From assembly GCA_020720625.1 (NCBI GenBank), contig DYOH01000017.1, forward strand, positions 1 through 46,608: a DNA stretch of 46,608 nucleotides. Direction: 5' to 3'. Shown here piece by piece: positions 1 through 8,609 of the stretch. The stretch's first letter is position 1. Every line of letters starts with the position of its first letter. Source of the DNA: Acetofilamentum sp. Its GTDB lineage: Bacteria; Bacteroidota; Bacteroidia; Bacteroidales; DYOH01. The notes beneath the pieces were generated by a model that did no database searches, was not told the origin of the DNA, and saw only the letters and a program-made list of their open reading frames with translations. Position numbers and translations under genes: made by a program.

Positions 1-3
1 AAT

Positions 4-21
4 TTAGAAAACGTTTTCTAA
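4..21. promoter_or_regulatory. 18-bp perfect palindrome, LacI-family-like operator
   Basis: The sequence TTAGAAAACGTTTTCTAA is a perfect palindrome with a central CpG. LacI/CcpA-family operators usually have this form (AAACGTTT core). No regulator gene is visible in the window, and the gene it would control lies either left of the window edge or far downstream. The assignment rests on symmetry and the central CG only. Confidence 0.35.
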
Positions 22-648
22 TCAGAATCTCTTTTGAATCTGTTTCAATACAGCCAATTTCAGGAAGGAATAGAAATATGTTTAGTATATTGTTGAAATG
101 TGTTTTATTCATATTATTGCTAAAACTTACTTTAATCTATGTATAGATGTGGGTAAAAATAAATAAAAAAATGAGTTTTTAATTATTGTGTGTTTGTTTT
201 TTGCCAAAATTCAATATTAATCAGTCTGTATTGTAGCTTTATTTTTTGTGTAATTTATTGATATATAGTTATTTTACTTGGCTTGTAAAAATAGATTCCA
301 AATAGGAATTTATATCCTTAATTGCGATTTTTTTATACGCAAAAGTTGCATTTTAACCTACATTATTCACAAATATTTAGTTTTTGAGTTTTAATGTAGG
401 AAACCACATATTAGTGAAGCTTCCCCGATTTTGTATTTTGGGCAATTTTTCGAACCCAGACTGCAATTCTTTTTAGCGTTGTTTTCCGATTTTTTTCTTT
501 TTCGATTAATACAAAAAGCCAAGAAGCATAATTGTATTTTGTTTTAAAATAATTTTATTTATAAATGTTTGTAATATAATTGTTTACGAATATTTTGAAA
601 GAATTAATCTAAATAAATACAATATTGTTTTTCATATAAACAGGATAT
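22..648. other. Non-coding AT-rich region upstream of the flavoprotein gene
   Basis: No convincing reading frame is seen on either strand. The stretch is very AT-rich, with many stop codons in all frames. It contains repeat copy A (about 354-450). No RNA gene or clear terminator was recognised. Confidence 0.5.
354..450 (+). repeat. Dispersed repeat, copy A (partial)
   Basis: This stretch aligns with copies near 15401 and 16411. It shares CATTATTCAC then AATATTTAGTTTTTGA, GGAAACC, GTGAAGCTTCC and TTTTGGG in the same order. The spacing from GTGAAG (414) to TTGGG (438) is 24 bases, as in copy C. Unlike copies B and C it does not form a clear hairpin, and the right half of the repeat is not recognisable. 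Confidence 0.45.
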
Positions 649-663
649 TTGCGGTCAAAAAAA

Positions 664-1341
664 ATGCAAATGATTAAACCAAGTGTTGAAAAAAATGTCA
701 GAATTTCTAATTTAATCGATATTAGGAAATTAACTAACTCAGCTTTTGTGTTACGTTTCGAAAAGCACGATTTAAGTTTCACCGCTGGTCAGCATATAGC
801 TTTGGGAATTCCCGATATAATTGATACCCGCGAATACTCCATCTATAGTGCCGAAAATGATGAGGCTATGGAAGTGTTAATTAAAGAAGTAGAAGAAGGC
901 TTTATGTCTCCGAAATTTGGCAAACTAGTTGTTGGACAGAAGGTAAAGGTGATGAAGCCAGTAGGATATTTTACCATAAACAAGGATTATTTGCAGAGCA
1001 AGAGATTTGTATTTATTGCCAGTGGTACCGGAATAGCTCCATTTCATAGCATTATAAAGTCATATCCCGACATTAATTACAGCATCCTTCACGGAATTAG
1101 AACATCAGAAGAAGCATACGAGCGAAACGAATATACAGCAGGAAAATATATTGCCTGCACCTCGCGCGACAAAAATGGAGATTTTCATGGTAGAGTTACC
1201 GATTATTTGCAGCAAAATTCCATAGATACCCAAGCAATTTATTACCTTTGCGGCAATTATGAAATGATTGACGAGGCTTACGGAATTTTGGAAAAAGCAG
1301 GTGTTAAACCCGAAAATCTAAAGGCCGAAGTCTATTTTTAA
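664..1341 (+). CDS. FAD/NAD(P)-binding oxidoreductase, ferredoxin-NADP reductase-like
   Basis: This is a stand-alone flavoprotein reductase of the ferredoxin-NADP+ reductase superfamily (about 225 aa), predicted cytosolic. The N-terminal half is an FAD-binding barrel with the flavin motif REYS (in DTREYSIYSAEND). The C-terminal half has the NAD(P)-binding glycine motif SGTGIAPFHS, then YYLCGNYEMIDEA, and ends EVYF with a terminal aromatic residue as FNR-type enzymes often do. No iron-sulfur or globin domain is attached. The frame opens at a TTG at 649, but the ATG at 664 (or 670) is the likelier start. The electron partner and pathway cannot be told from the context. miaB follows after about 110 bp and may be co-transcribed; radical-SAM enzymes need reductant, so a link is conceivable but not shown. 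Confidence 0.75.
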   Translation: MQMIKPSVEKNVRISNLIDIRKLTNSAFVLRFEKHDLSFTAGQHIALGIPDIIDTREYSIYSAENDEAMEVLIKEVEEGFMSPKFGKLVVGQKVKVMKPVGYFTINKDYLQSKRFVFIASGTGIAPFHSIIKSYPDINYSILHGIRTSEEAYERNEYTAGKYIACTSRDKNGDFHGRVTDYLQQNSIDTQAIYYLCGNYEMIDEAYGILEKAGVKPENLKAEVYF

Positions 1342-1450
1342 GTAAAACTATTGAATAATTGATTTTTAGTATAGTAGTTTTGCATTATTTCTCCGAAATA
1401 GAAATTTTGTAAGATTGATGCGTTTGGATTATTCAGGAAAAAAAAATGGA

Positions 1451-2806
1451 ATGAAATACCACATCATAACTTTGGGCTGTCAGATGAACAGCTCCGACAG
1501 CGAAAGAGTGCAAACCGTAATCGAGAGTTTAGGTTTTTCGGCCACCGACAACGAAAACGACGCCGATTTAATTGGCATTATCGCTTGCTCTGTGCGTCAA
1601 AAAGCCATCGACAAGGTTTATTCGCGTGTTTACAAATGGAATAAATGGAAAAATAAACGTAACCTGCTTACCTTCGTTAGCGGATGCATTTTGCCAGCAG
1701 ATAAAGAAAAGTTTTTAAAGCTCTTCGATTTCGTATTTCACACCAATGAATTGAATCTGTTTCCGGAAATGCTGAAAAATTATGGGATTGTTACTCCATT
1801 GCACGTGCAGGAGACCAAAGCCCGTCCGCATGTAGATATTGATTTATTTTGGTTAATAAAACCAAATTATCAAAATAAATTTGAAGCATATATTCCCATT
1901 CAAAACGGTTGCGATAAATTTTGCACTTATTGTGCCGTACCGTATACCAGAGGCAGGGAAGTTTCGCGAAGTTCCGATGATATTTTAAAGGAACTGGAGC
2001 GATTGGTAAATCTTAATTATAAGAGTATTACGCTTCTGGGGCAGAATGTAAATTCTTATGGACTAGATAAAAAGGGCAGCGAAATTAGCTTTGCACAATT
2101 GTTAGCGCAGATAGGTGAATTTGGATTTAAAAGCGGAAAAGAATTTTGGGTATATTTTACGTCGCCGCATCCGCGCGATATGGGCGAAGATGTAATACAA
2201 ACCATTGCAAAATACAAACATTTGGGCAAGCAAATACATTTACCTGTTCAAAGTGGCGACGATAAAGTGCTAATTAGAATGAACAGGCAGCACGGCATGA
2301 GCGAATACCGTAAAATTGTAGATTCTATTCGCAAGCATTTGCCTGATGCTACTCTTTTTACTGATATTATTGTTGGATTTACTGGCGAAACAGAGGAGCA
2401 ATTTGAAAACACCCGAAAAGCAATGCACGAATTTAGATACAATATGGCCTATATTGCCATGTACTCTCCTCGTCCGGGGGCTGCAAGCTCGCGTTGGGAC
2501 GATGATATTCCGCTGGATATAAAAAAGGAGCGTTTTCATGCGCTTAGCGAAGATTTGCGTTTGGAAACATCTGCCTACAATAAAACCATGATTGGTAAAA
2601 TTTACCGTTTGCTTGTGCGCGATACCGACCGAAAGATGGGCTACTTGAGTGGTCAAACCGAAGGAAAAATAACCGTTAGGTTTAAATCGGACGATTTAGC
2701 ACTTATTGGACAGTTTGTAAATGTAAAAATTACCTCAGCTGCCGATTTTTCAGTGCAGGGCGACTTAATCCAAGTATTGGAGACAAAAGTAGTAGAAAAT
2801 GTCTAA
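1451..2806 (+). CDS. miaB: tRNA-2-methylthio-N6-dimethylallyladenosine synthase MiaB
   Basis: Radical-SAM methylthiotransferase that adds the 2-methylthio group to i6A37 of tRNAs reading U-starting codons. Domain order is N-terminal UPF0004 (GCQMNSSDSER, ACSVRQKA and SGCILP supply the three cysteines of the auxiliary 4Fe-4S cluster), radical SAM with CDKFCTYC, and a C-terminal TRAM-like segment. The usual NTCSVR motif is changed to IIACSVR, but the cysteine is kept. The frame is open from TTG 1415 and ATG 1418. ATG 1451 puts MKYHIITLGCQMN at the N-terminus, which fits the family; 1418 is the alternative. The 3' end overlaps mtaB by 8 bp, so the two A37-modifying enzymes are probably translationally coupled. 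Confidence 0.9.
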   Translation: MKYHIITLGCQMNSSDSERVQTVIESLGFSATDNENDADLIGIIACSVRQKAIDKVYSRVYKWNKWKNKRNLLTFVSGCILPADKEKFLKLFDFVFHTNELNLFPEMLKNYGIVTPLHVQETKARPHVDIDLFWLIKPNYQNKFEAYIPIQNGCDKFCTYCAVPYTRGREVSRSSDDILKELERLVNLNYKSITLLGQNVNSYGLDKKGSEISFAQLLAQIGEFGFKSGKEFWVYFTSPHPRDMGEDVIQTIAKYKHLGKQIHLPVQSGDDKVLIRMNRQHGMSEYRKIVDSIRKHLPDATLFTDIIVGFTGETEEQFENTRKAMHEFRYNMAYIAMYSPRPGAASSRWDDDIPLDIKKERFHALSEDLRLETSAYNKTMIGKIYRLLVRDTDRKMGYLSGQTEGKITVRFKSDDLALIGQFVNVKITSAADFSVQGDLIQVLETKVVENV

Positions 2807-4082
2807 AAAAATTGCTTTCAAAACTTTAGGCTGTCGTCTTAATCAATACGAAACCGATTCATTGGTCTCACAGTTCATAGAAAATGGTTACCAGATAGTT
2901 GAGTTTGATGAAAAGGCTGATGCCTATATTGTAAATACCTGTACCGTAACCAATCAGGGCGATAAACGTTCGCGCTATGCCTTTAACAATGTAATTAAAC
3001 GTAATATTGATGCCAAATTGATTGTAACTGGTTGTATGGCAACTCAATATAAAGATAAGCTAGAAGATGAAAAAGCGATAAATTTTGTGGTAGACAACAA
3101 TCACAAAGCCAATATTTTCGACTTGCTAGATTCTTATTTTAAAGGTGAAAGCTTTGCGCTTAATGAGGATGAGCGCAGTGTATTCTCTTTTCTGCCGGCC
3201 AAAGACACTTTTCATACCCGAAGTATGATTAAAGTGCAAGATGGCTGCGATAATTTTTGCACATATTGTATTGTGCCTAAAGTTCGTGGAAGAGCAATCA
3301 GTCGCCCCATTAACGATATTATTTTGAATATTAATCAGGTGCTTGATTTTGGGTTTAAAGAAATTGTGCTAACTGGTGTAAACATCACCAGATACGATTA
3401 TAACGGATTATCTTTCCACGATTTAATTGAAAAAATAGTTGAGATTCCACGTGATTTTCGTTTACGCATTTCTTCTGTTGAACCAGAAGGGTTTACTCCA
3501 AAACTTTTCGAATTGCTTCAGCATACAAAAGTGGCACCTCATTTGCACCTGTGCTTACAAAGTGGAAGCGATAAAATTTTACTCCAGATGCGCAGGTTTT
3601 ACACATTGGCTCAATTTAAAGGAATTGTGCAAAAAATCAGAGAAAAAAGGCCGGATTTTAATTTTACTACTGACATCATTGTTGGCTTTCCATCGGAATC
3701 AGATAAAGATTTTGAAGAAACGCTTCAGGCTATTGAAGAAATTGGGTTTAGCCATATTCATACTTTTAAATATTCAAAGAGAAATCATACCAGAGCTGCC
3801 AGAATGCCCGAACAGACAGACGAAAAGCTAAAAACAAGCCGAAGCGAACAAGTGAGAGTTTTAGGCGAGTTAAAGAAACGTAATTACAGGGCTTCGTTTA
3901 TCGGTAAAACACAAAGCGTTTTGGTAGAAAAATTTCAAAAAAAAGTAGCTTCGGGTTATGGCGAAAATTATATTCCAATAAAATTTACTGCTAATGAAGT
4001 GGCTGAAAATGAGTTTTATAACGTAAGAATAATTGGTATTGAAAGTGGGGAAGACCCAAACTTACTGGCTGAGTTAATATAG
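2799..4082 (+). CDS. mtaB: tRNA (N6-L-threonylcarbamoyladenosine37-C2)-methylthiotransferase MtaB
   Basis: Methylthiotransferase that converts t6A37 to ms2t6A37 in tRNAs reading A-starting codons. It starts MSKKIAFKTLGCRLNQYETD, the form typical of MtaB/YqeV (GCRLNQ rather than the MiaB GCQMN). It has NTCTVTNQGD for the auxiliary cluster and CDNFCTYC for the radical-SAM cluster, followed by VPKVRGRAISRP. The last 60 residues resemble a TRAM domain. At 427 aa it has full family length. It overlaps miaB by 8 bp. The stop at 4080-4082 is only two bases from the stop of the convergent MarR gene, with no terminator hairpin between them. Confidence 0.9.
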   Translation: MSKKIAFKTLGCRLNQYETDSLVSQFIENGYQIVEFDEKADAYIVNTCTVTNQGDKRSRYAFNNVIKRNIDAKLIVTGCMATQYKDKLEDEKAINFVVDNNHKANIFDLLDSYFKGESFALNEDERSVFSFLPAKDTFHTRSMIKVQDGCDNFCTYCIVPKVRGRAISRPINDIILNINQVLDFGFKEIVLTGVNITRYDYNGLSFHDLIEKIVEIPRDFRLRISSVEPEGFTPKLFELLQHTKVAPHLHLCLQSGSDKILLQMRRFYTLAQFKGIVQKIREKRPDFNFTTDIIVGFPSESDKDFEETLQAIEEIGFSHIHTFKYSKRNHTRAARMPEQTDEKLKTSRSEQVRVLGELKKRNYRASFIGKTQSVLVEKFQKKVASGYGENYIPIKFTANEVAENEFYNVRIIGIESGEDPNLLAELI

Positions 4083-4084
4083 TG

Positions 4085-4765
4085 CTACAACGAATCTTTG
4101 TTTATATACTTTCGCATTAATTCATCCAAATCTGTGCCTTTATCGTCTTTATGAATATGTTCGTGAAAGTATTTTAGTTTATTAAAGGCGTAGATAATAT
4201 TTTTTTGTTCTTCGAAGCTTAAATTTCCATTTACAATGATGGCTACTTTTTGCATTTCGCCAAAGGCTTTTATAAGCTCCATTCTTCCGAGCGGGGTTAA
4301 ACTAATTAATTTAGATCGTTTATCGTTGGTATCGCTTTCTTCCTGAATAAGTTCGGCTTTAATTAGCCTTTTCAGAATTTCTGAGCCTGATGAGATTTCA
4401 AGTACATGTCGGTTTATTAATTCGGATTTCGATAATTTTCCAAGCTGAATTAAACTAGCCATAAAACCAAATTCGTCTAAGGTTTTTAGCGCTGTATTAT
4501 CTAATGCTTTTTTGATATAATGCTTTGCAAATCTAAATAGCGTGGTTATTAATGTCGAAAGTTCTACTTCAATGTTTTGTTCGCGACTAAAATTTTGTTT
4601 TTTTGAGAAATCATCAATTTCTTTTTTGGGATTAATTTTGATGTTTTTGCTATGCTCGAATAGCCAAATGCCAAATTCTTCTTGACCACCACTTGGATAT
4701 TTCTCTTCGAAAATCTCCAGATTATCAATTATTTGACGTAGTAAGTCGTACTTTTTGCTACTCAT
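4085..4765 (-). CDS. MarR-family winged-helix transcriptional regulator, long N-terminus
   Basis: Predicted cytosolic DNA-binding regulator. The C-terminal 140 residues carry a MarR-type winged helix: the recognition-helix region ISSGSEILKRLIKAELIQ is followed by the wing DTNDKRSKLISLTPLGR, where the D-x-R and LT-x-G elements are family hallmarks. At 226 aa it is longer than usual (about 140-160), with some 80 extra, helical-looking N-terminal residues of unknown role. ATG at 4765 is the start. The gene is convergent with mtaB and stands alone. The AT-rich 386-bp stretch upstream probably contains its own promoter. Ligand and targets are unknown. Confidence 0.8.
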   Translation of the reverse strand: MSSKKYDLLRQIIDNLEIFEEKYPSGGQEEFGIWLFEHSKNIKINPKKEIDDFSKKQNFSREQNIEVELSTLITTLFRFAKHYIKKALDNTALKTLDEFGFMASLIQLGKLSKSELINRHVLEISSGSEILKRLIKAELIQEESDTNDKRSKLISLTPLGRMELIKAFGEMQKVAIIVNGNLSFEEQKNIIYAFNKLKYFHEHIHKDDKGTDLDELMRKYINKDSL

Positions 4766-5096
4766 TTTAATTCAAATTTGTAGCAAATATACAAAAAAAA
4801 TACAAAACAATTTTATTTATTACGAAATTGTATGATAATTTCATTAAAGATACAAAACAAGAGTAAGTGCTGGAGTTTTTTTGCTGGAAAGCTTTGTTTT
4901 TAATTGTTTCTAGCATTTTTTTTGTAATCGAATTTAATTTTATGGTTGAATTATTGCCTGTTGCTGTGGTCGAAAAGCGTTAAATGTCTCCTTATGAAAA
5001 ACGTTTATTTTCTGAAATTCAAATCAGAAATGCAATATTTTTTGCCTGTATTTGATTGAATATTATTCCTCTTGCGAAATGGCAAATGGCTGTGCA
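4766..5096. other. Non-coding stretch between MarR gene and rprY-like gene
   Basis: No reading frame of interest is visible. There is a small inverted repeat, TTTCTGA/TCAGAAA (about 5008-5030), of unknown role. The promoter of the MarR gene (minus strand) must lie near 4766-4850. The right end merges with the terminator of the two-component operon. Confidence 0.4.
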
Positions 5097-5142
5097 AAAA
5101 AACGCTCCCTTGTATAAGAATATATTGTGTCTAACAAGGGAG
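5097..5142 (-). terminator. Intrinsic terminator of the rprXY-like operon
   Basis: CTCCCTTGT (5105-5113) pairs perfectly with ACAAGGGAG (5134-5142). Read on the minus strand, the stem is followed by a run of T (opposite 5097-5102). It begins 10 bases after the response-regulator stop. Confidence 0.85.
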
Positions 5143-5151
5143 AAATTTTTT

Positions 5152-5844
5152 TTACTCGGTAATGAGCTTATAACCTTTACCATGTACATTCAGAATTTGC
5201 ACATTTTCGTCGTCTTTAAGGTGTTTTCTTAGTTTGGTAATATATACATCCATACTTCTGGCATTAAAGTAGTTATCTTCTATCCAGATGGTTTTTAGGG
5301 CATGGTTTCTTTCTAACACCGAATTTACATTTTGTGCAAGCAATCTAAGTAATTCTGATTCTTTTGTGGTTAACTTTTCTTCGTAATCGTCTAGTTTTAG
5401 AATTTGTTTCTGGGCATCAAACTGGTATTTTCCTATTTGATAGGTGGTTTGAGATGCCGCCGATCCAATTTTTTTGGTCCGGCGCAGAATGGCTTCTAAG
5501 CGGAGCAGCAACTCCTGCATACTGAAAGGTTTGGTAATATAATCATCGGCACCGAGCGAAAATCCTTCGAAAATATCATCTTTCATTGATTTGGCAGTAA
5601 GAAAAAGCACCGGAATTTCGCTATTAACAGCTCTAACCTCCTTTGCCAAAGTAAATCCGTCTTTCAAAGGCATCATCACATCAAAAATGCATGCGTCGTA
5701 ATGCTGGTTCATAAAGGCTTTATAAGCCAATTCTCCGTTTTCGTATAAATCTGTATGATAATTTTTTGCATTTAGGTACTCTTTCAAGAGTGCGCCAAGG
5801 TTGATGTCATCTTCGGCTAGTAATATTTTAATTTTTGGTTCCAT
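5152..5844 (-). CDS. rprY: OmpR-family response regulator, RprY-like
   Basis: Two-component response regulator acting on DNA. The receiver domain (about 5-118) has the acidic pair EDD, phospho-acceptor Asp55 in FDVMMP, and Lys105 in DDYITKPFS. The C-terminal winged helix includes LTTKESELLRLLAQN, then NARSMDVYITKLRKHL and HGKGYKL. The sequence strongly resembles Bacteroides RprY as remembered; the symbol is by similarity. The frame is open upstream to 5904, but the ATG at 5844 (MEPKIKILLAEDD) is where family homology begins. It overlaps the kinase gene by 17 bp (5828-5844), so the pair is one operon with the kinase first. Likely targets include the divergent gene at 7566, see the TTAAC array. 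Confidence 0.9.
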   Translation of the reverse strand: MEPKIKILLAEDDINLGALLKEYLNAKNYHTDLYENGELAYKAFMNQHYDACIFDVMMPLKDGFTLAKEVRAVNSEIPVLFLTAKSMKDDIFEGFSLGADDYITKPFSMQELLLRLEAILRRTKKIGSAASQTTYQIGKYQFDAQKQILKLDDYEEKLTTKESELLRLLAQNVNSVLERNHALKTIWIEDNYFNARSMDVYITKLRKHLKDDENVQILNVHGKGYKLITE

Positions 5845-7423
5845 TTTGTTGTTTTTTATCTTTATTTTGACTGAAAGGTAATATAATTTTAAAAGTTGTG
5901 CCAATATTTGGAGTACTTTCTACATGAATTGTTCCGTTATGTTGTTCTACAACCTTTTTAACATAGCTTAATCCTAATCCAAATCCTTTGACATCGTGCC
6001 TGTTGCCGGTTGGAACCCGGTAAAATTTTTCGAATATTTTTTTTACGTCATCTTTCGACATCCCAATTCCTTTGTCCTGAATAGAAACAATAACCCCTTG
6101 TTTATTGTTGTGGGTAGTAATATTGATGTAGGGTTTTTCTCTGGAGTATTTCACCGCATTATCAAGTAAATTGAATAATACGTTTTTAAGGTGATGTTCG
6201 TCGGCATCAATTTCCGGATTTGGTGCATCAAGATGCAAGTGAATTTCGCCGTTTCTGTTCTGAATATTAATTCTAAAATTGTCGAGCACCGATTGGGCTA
6301 TTTCGTTTACATCAATTTTTTTTATTTTAAAATTGATATGCCCTTTATCGAAAGCTGCCATTTGCAGAATTTTCTCCACCTGATAACTCAATCGCTTTGT
6401 TTCGTCTTCGATTAACTGCGATAATTTGGGCGTATTTTTTATTTCTGCCGGTATTGAATCATCTTTTAGCATTTGAGTTGCCAAAAGCACTGTAGATATA
6501 GGGGTTTTAAGCTCGTGGGTCATGTTGTTTACAAAATCGTTTTTCATGTCGCCCAGTTTTTTTTGCTTAAAAATGATGACCAATGTTCCGGTAAAAATTC
6601 CCATAATTATTAGCATCAGAATAATAGACGAAGAAGCTATAGGGCCAAAAGTACCCAGAAGCGCCTTGGTTTTTTTGGGAAAATAGATGTGCAGATAATA
6701 AGGTTTGTTAAAAAAGTCGTTGCGAAATAGCATTACTTCATAACAATCTTCGTTAGAGCTTTTGGGAAAATTTTTCGATTTGTAAATCACCTGGTTATCG
6801 GCATTCCTTACCATATACTCAAAATCAACGGGTATACCGTTATTTTGTAAATCGCGCTGTATGATACTGCGCCAGGCATTGGTGTCGAAATTGTTTTCAA
6901 GTTTACTCTTTTCTGTGTTAATCATTTTATCTACAATGGCTTGCACAATTACAGCTTTCGACGAGGAATCATCGCCTACTACTTGTAATCTGCCGGTTTG
7001 CGGATTTAAAAAATAGGTTTTATCGTGGGCAATCGTATCGTAAATATTTACATAATCTTTGATAGAGTCGCTCCATAAATAAAGATTGGCTTCCGGACTT
7101 TTATTCGTTTTTAATATGCCTTTGGTGCCATCGTATTCAAATTTTATTTGAAAAGTATCGTTCGACGATTGTATTTGATATTCGAAATTGCTATTTACAA
7201 GATTGTTATTTTCGTTTCCATAGATGAAATTACTGCTCACGCTGTTCCAGGTGGTGTGTATTTCCAAATCGTTTATAACCTGAAATAAGGCCCTTCTAAC
7301 CATGTGGTCAAACTGATTCTGTCGTACAAACAAAGCACTTTTTATCCAAAAATACTGCACCATAATTAAGCCTAACATCGTAACTGCCATAATGATGGAC
7401 AATAACCAAATCCATTTTTTCAT
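5828..7423 (-). CDS. rprX: Sensor histidine kinase, RprX-like
   Basis: Membrane sensor kinase paired with the RprY-like regulator. After an N-terminal membrane segment (about 4-26) comes a periplasmic sensor region of roughly 230 residues with no domain I recognise, then a second membrane segment (about 263-285). The catalytic part follows directly, without an obvious HAMP: H-box MTHELKTPIS (phospho-acceptor near His303), N-box LFNLLDNAVKYS, G1 QDKGIGMSKDD, and GFGLGLSYVKKVV. The frame opens at TTG 7438, but ATG 7423 gives a normal membrane-anchor start (MKKWIWLLS). The 3' end overlaps the regulator by 17 bp. The promoter region is shared with the divergent gene at 7566. Confidence 0.9.
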   Translation of the reverse strand: MKKWIWLLSIIMAVTMLGLIMVQYFWIKSALFVRQNQFDHMVRRALFQVINDLEIHTTWNSVSSNFIYGNENNNLVNSNFEYQIQSSNDTFQIKFEYDGTKGILKTNKSPEANLYLWSDSIKDYVNIYDTIAHDKTYFLNPQTGRLQVVGDDSSSKAVIVQAIVDKMINTEKSKLENNFDTNAWRSIIQRDLQNNGIPVDFEYMVRNADNQVIYKSKNFPKSSNEDCYEVMLFRNDFFNKPYYLHIYFPKKTKALLGTFGPIASSSIILMLIIMGIFTGTLVIIFKQKKLGDMKNDFVNNMTHELKTPISTVLLATQMLKDDSIPAEIKNTPKLSQLIEDETKRLSYQVEKILQMAAFDKGHINFKIKKIDVNEIAQSVLDNFRINIQNRNGEIHLHLDAPNPEIDADEHHLKNVLFNLLDNAVKYSREKPYINITTHNNKQGVIVSIQDKGIGMSKDDVKKIFEKFYRVPTGNRHDVKGFGLGLSYVKKVVEQHNGTIHVESTPNIGTTFKIILPFSQNKDKKQQNGTKN

Positions 7424-7482
7424 ATTATTCTTTATCAATACATCACAAATGTAAATTATTTATTTCTGCAATTGGGCAGAGC

Positions 7483-7527
7483 TTAACAATCTTTAACCAG
7501 ACTTAAAACCTCTTAACTGTGCTTATT
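7483..7527. promoter_or_regulatory. Five TTAAC-type direct repeats at exact 10-bp spacing
   Basis: TTAAC occurs at 7483, 7493 and 7513, TTAAA at 7503 and TTATT at 7523. Each box starts exactly ten bases after the previous one, mostly preceded by C or CT. OmpR-family regulators bind tandem direct repeats about one helical turn apart, and an OmpR-family regulator gene lies in the adjacent divergent operon. The array ends two bases before the -7 element at 7530 and covers where a -33 element would sit, which suits an activator site for the 7566 gene. That RprY is the binder is an inference. Confidence 0.6.
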
Positions 7528-7529
7528 CT

Positions 7530-7537
7530 TACCTTTG
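7530..7537 (+). promoter_or_regulatory. Bacteroidota -7 promoter element TACCTTTG
   Basis: Exact match to the TAnnTTTG -7 consensus of the Bacteroidota housekeeping sigma factor, 28 bases upstream of the ATG at 7566. No good TTTG -33 element is present at the usual distance; that position is occupied by the TTAAC boxes, in keeping with an activator-dependent promoter. Confidence 0.6.
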
Positions 7538-7565
7538 CTAAACATCAATCTAAAATTTTTTGAGT

Positions 7566-8540
7566 ATGAAAAGAATGATTTATTTACTAGCATTGTCAGT
7601 AACTATAATACTGAATGCTAATGCGCAGGAGAATTTCGAGTATAAGGTAAGTATTACCAAGAATGGCCAGAAAGTTATGGACACCACATTTTCGTCTGAA
7701 AATGAAACCGGATTGGCCAAAGTTTTATTTAATGCCGGCGCAAAATCTATGTCGAAGAATATGAACAAGAATTTTGAGTGGAACAACGGCGATGTGTTAA
7801 AAGTTGTGGCTTTAGAAGAAGGTAAGCAAGTAAAAATGCTAAAAGTAACCGAAGGTGGAAACGACTCTTTAGTGCAAGAAATTTTGATTAAAGAGGTGCC
7901 CGAGAAAATTATTTATAAGGAAAATATTGGTGGAAATCAGCAGGCAGGCAGCCTGGAGGGAGCTCAAAAGAAAATTATCTGGGTAACTGAAGAAACCGAA
8001 GAAAATAATGAGGGTACTAAAACAAAAAAAATTATCATTAAAACAGCTGAAGAGGGCGAAGAGTTGGAGAATATAATGTTTTTTAATACCGAAACCGAAG
8101 GAAATGTGATAATTGAATTAAATGGAGAAAATGTAAATGTGGTAGAAAAAGAAGTTATTGTAAATAAGGTGAAATCAGGTAAAGGGGAGTATAATTTTGA
8201 GATGCGCTTGAATAATGGTCAAATTAGTATTGCCATGGTTTCGATGAGCAATGATGAAGCTTCTGCCTGTAAGCTTGCTAGTAATCAGAATTTTAATCCA
8301 TCAGAGTTAACTCTAAAATCGGGCAAGGAAGAATTACAGTATGTTTTAAGTTTTGAAACTAAGGAGAAAGCTATATTAGAGTTGCTTTTACTAGATGAAA
8401 GTGGTAATGAAATTCAGAATGAAACAATGAAAAAAGCCAATGAATTTGATTGCCAGTTGAACTTTCCGCAAAAAGGCAAATATACTTTATTGTTGAGGCA
8501 AAAGGACCAATCTCGTTTGTATAAGATTAAAGTTGAATAA
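7566..8540 (+). CDS. Secreted acidic protein of unknown function, divergent from rprXY-like operon
   Basis: I do not recognise the family. The N-terminus is a signal peptide (MKRMIYLLALSVTIILNANAQ), so the product is exported. The middle is rich in Glu and Lys with many beta-strand-like stretches. The last 80 residues (NPSELTLKSG, then LELLLLDESGNEI, GKYTLLLRQKDQ, YKIKVE) resemble in outline the beta-sandwich C-terminal domains of type IX-secreted proteins, but the match is loose. The frame opens at TTG 7560; ATG 7566 is preferred. It has a TACCTTTG -7 element, an upstream TTAAC array and a strong terminator, so it is a monocistronic and probably regulated gene. It may be an envelope protein controlled by the neighbouring two-component system. 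Confidence 0.7.
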   Translation: MKRMIYLLALSVTIILNANAQENFEYKVSITKNGQKVMDTTFSSENETGLAKVLFNAGAKSMSKNMNKNFEWNNGDVLKVVALEEGKQVKMLKVTEGGNDSLVQEILIKEVPEKIIYKENIGGNQQAGSLEGAQKKIIWVTEETEENNEGTKTKKIIIKTAEEGEELENIMFFNTETEGNVIIELNGENVNVVEKEVIVNKVKSGKGEYNFEMRLNNGQISIAMVSMSNDEASACKLASNQNFNPSELTLKSGKEELQYVLSFETKEKAILELLLLDESGNEIQNETMKKANEFDCQLNFPQKGKYTLLLRQKDQSRLYKIKVE

Positions 8541-8562
8541 TTATTGAAACTAGAAATACTAG

Positions 8563-8609
8563 AAATCGGTTGAATTTATCTTTCAGAAAAGTTCAACCGA
8601 TTTTTTTTT
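8563..8609 (+). terminator. Intrinsic terminator after the 7566 gene
   Basis: A 12-bp perfect stem, AAATCGGTTGAA (8563-8574) with TTCAACCGATTT (8592-8603), is followed by a run of T to 8609. It lies 22 bases after the stop codon. Confidence 0.9.
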
